From Streptomyces sp. SID12488 (GTDB taxonomy: Bacteria > Actinomycetota > Actinomycetes > Streptomycetales > Streptomycetaceae), in assembly GCF_010548275.1 (NCBI RefSeq), contig NZ_JAAGLT010000007.1, positions 62,001-126,000 of the forward strand: a DNA stretch of 64,000 nt, given 5' to 3'. Positions within the stretch are counted from its first letter, which is position 1. Every line of letters starts with the position of its first letter. Under the pieces are notes generated by a model. It was not told the origin of the DNA. It did no database searches and saw nothing but the letters and a program-made list of their open reading frames with translations. This document shows, one piece after another, positions 62,676 to 64,000 of the stretch. Position numbers and translations under genes: made by a program.

Positions 62676-62818
62676 GGAGCGTTCCTTCCTCGTGATCGTC
62701 TTCTCAGGTTGGACATTACTCCCTGAGAGAGGGGTTTTCGCGAGTGCCCCCATGGGCTTAGGACAAAAGTAGGGCGTCAGACTGGGACTCGTGGAGGATG
62801 GACCGGGGAGGTGCCGGG

Positions 62819-63289
62819 ATGCCGGAGCTGTCGCAGGAGAGCGAACACGGAAGCGAACACGGGAGTGAGCCCGGGAGCGAGCACGGAGGGGCCGCGAAGC
62901 CCTTCGGCTGGGTCGCCGTGACCGGACCGTCGATGGTGCCCACGCTGTATCACGGCGACTTTCTCGTGGTGCGGTACGGGAACCGGGTCAGGGCCGGCGA
63001 CATCGTGGTCCTGCGCCATCCGTTCCAGCAGGATCTGCTGGTCGTCAAACGGGCCGTGGAGCGCCGCGAGGGCGGCTGGTGGGTGCTCGGGGACAACTCC
63101 TTCGCCGGCGGCGACAGCACCGACTACGGCACCGTGCCGCACGATCTGATCCTGGGCCGGGTCCGGTTCCGCTACCGGCCGCTCAAGCCGGGTCAGCGTT
63201 CGCCGCTGACGCTGCTGCGCTGGGCGGTGTCGGCCGCCAGGCCCGTCTTCTCGGACCGGTCCGCCTCCAGGCGCTTGCGGGCTCGGTAG
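62819..63289 (+). CDS. sodX: SodN maturation signal peptidase SodX
   Basis: 156 residues of the S24/S26 type. GPSMVPTLYHGDFLVV supplies the catalytic serine and LVVKRAVE the lysine; GDNSFAGG completes the active-site region. It processes the SodN leader. The N-terminus has a low-complexity repeat of SEHG/SEPG. The ATG 62819 follows GGGAGGTG; an earlier ATG 62798 is less supported. Its 3' end overlaps the convergent CGNR gene by 97 bases. Confidence 0.9.
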   Translation: MPELSQESEHGSEHGSEPGSEHGGAAKPFGWVAVTGPSMVPTLYHGDFLVVRYGNRVRAGDIVVLRHPFQQDLLVVKRAVERREGGWWVLGDNSFAGGDSTDYGTVPHDLILGRVRFRYRPLKPGQRSPLTLLRWAVSAARPVFSDRSASRRLRAR

Positions 63290-63840
63290 GCGGCCACGTT
63301 GGCCCGGGTCGCGCAGCGGTCGGAGCAGTAGCGCCGGGAGCGGTTCGTCGAGGTGTCGAGGTAGGCGTTGCGGCAGGGCGGTGCCTCGCACAGGCCGAGA
63401 CGGTCCACGCCGTACTCGGTGAGGTGGAAGGCCAGGCCCATGGCGGCGATGGCCGCGAAGCCCGCCGTCGCGTTCGACGGGTGGTCGGCGAGGTGCATGT
63501 GCCACAGTGGGCGGCCGTCGTCGTCCCGGCCCCGCCTGTCGTCGGACGCGGTGTGCCCGGAGATCTGCGGGCTCACCGGGAACTCCAGCAGGAGCGAGTT
63601 CAGCAGGTCCACCGAGAGCGTCTCGTCGCCCGTGTCCGCCGCCTCGAAGACAGCGCGCAGACGGGCCCGTACGGAGCGGAACCGGGTCACGTCGGCGTCG
63701 GTGGCGCGACGGGCGGCCTGCTGGTTGGCGCCGAAGAGATCGCGAACGGCGTCGATCGAGGTCAGCGAGTCCTTTCCGCGGGCCGGTTCCTCGGTGTTGA
63801 CGAGGCGCACGGCGTAGTCCGAGTAATAGGCCAGTTCCAC
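63193..63840 (-). CDS. CGNR zinc-finger regulator
   Basis: 215 residues with the C-terminal CGNR-like zinc finger CEAPPCRNAYLD, then RRYCSDRCATRANVAAYRAR. The N-terminal domain is helical and typical of the CGNR/ABATE family. The last 32 codons overlap the end of sodX on the other strand; the reading frame there still has normal codon character. These proteins are thought to bind DNA. Target unknown. Confidence 0.85.
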   Translation of the reverse strand: MELAYYSDYAVRLVNTEEPARGKDSLTSIDAVRDLFGANQQAARRATDADVTRFRSVRARLRAVFEAADTGDETLSVDLLNSLLLEFPVSPQISGHTASDDRRGRDDDGRPLWHMHLADHPSNATAGFAAIAAMGLAFHLTEYGVDRLGLCEAPPCRNAYLDTSTNRSRRYCSDRCATRANVAAYRARKRLEADRSEKTGLAADTAQRSSVSGER

Positions 63841-63964
63841 TTGTAGTCCTTACGAGGGCGCTCTATGGTCGTGGATGCGGGGAAGTAACGGCTGATACTG
63901 CTTCCAGGGTATTACGCATGCGTTCGAAGCGGGCGAGTGAGCGACTGACGGGGAGAGGTTTTCC

Positions 63965-64000
63965 ATGACCACCACCACGGGCACCACCGGGACGGACACC
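63965..64000 (+). CDS. Start of a gene cut by the right edge
   Basis: An ATG at 63965 with GGGAGAGG 8 bases upstream begins a threonine/glycine-rich N-terminus (MTTTTGTTGTDT). Divergent from the CGNR gene. Only 12 codons are in the window, so the product cannot be named. Confidence 0.5.
   Translation, partial: MTTTTGTTGTDT

Overview
This is a GC-rich actinobacterial chromosome segment, almost certainly Streptomyces. Third codon positions are strongly G/C, and the window carries SigR/RsrA, a WhiB-like protein, epi-isozizaene synthase with its P450, the das chitobiose system, a SigH locus and a Ni-superoxide dismutase with its maturation protease. From about 7.6 kb rightward the order looks like the S. 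coelicolor hisN-to-sodX neighbourhood; this synteny is recalled from family knowledge, not computed.

Positions 1-7577 are the right-hand part of an integrated mobile element of the actinomycete integrative and conjugative (AICE) type. In order it carries a 5'-truncated ORF, an FtsK-like TraB DNA translocase, a phased GACAAG repeat array, a small membrane protein, a primase-polymerase, a helicase-like ATPase, an iteron-like GCGTCA array, an excisionase and a tyrosine integrase. The integrase abuts the 3' end of hisN. The left end lies outside the window.

From 7.6 to 23.3 kb are mostly housekeeping genes: hisN, a TetR regulator with an SMR exporter, aroA-rsgA, an M50-like protease, an SRAP protein, and sigR-rsrA with a recognisable SigR autopromoter. 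A roadblock/LC7-DUF4388 cluster, two membrane HD-domain proteins, a TPR protein and peptide deformylase follow. From 23.6 to 26.1 kb lies the albaflavenone pair, sesquiterpene cyclase and CYP170-type P450, translationally coupled. From 26 to 34 kb are an AraC-type regulator that is probably NrdS, an apparently inserted block holding a secreted S53 peptidase and a lipoprotein, and nrdAB behind a cobalamin riboswitch and a pair of NrdR-like boxes.

From 34 to 43.2 kb are a monocarboxylate permease (DUF3311-mctP), the regulator dasR, the importer dasABC, a GH3 N-acetylglucosaminidase and nagB, with several DasR operators (dre). Together these take up and degrade chitin-derived sugars. From 43.6 to 51.3 kb are a PdtaS-like kinase, wblE, a lipid kinase, prsH-sigH, a UBP zinc finger and a Na+/H+ antiporter. 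From 51.3 to 58.9 kb are a PLP enzyme, an amidase, a family 2B encapsulin shell gene coupled to a polyprenyl synthase that is its probable cargo, and several small genes. From 58.9 to 64 kb are a phosphate permease with PPK2, a methyltransferase, divergent sodN/sodX, a CGNR protein and the first codons of a gene cut by the right edge.

Most intergenic gaps hold perfect hairpins or copies of dispersed Streptomyces intergenic repeats. No tRNA, rRNA, CRISPR array or insertion sequence was seen.
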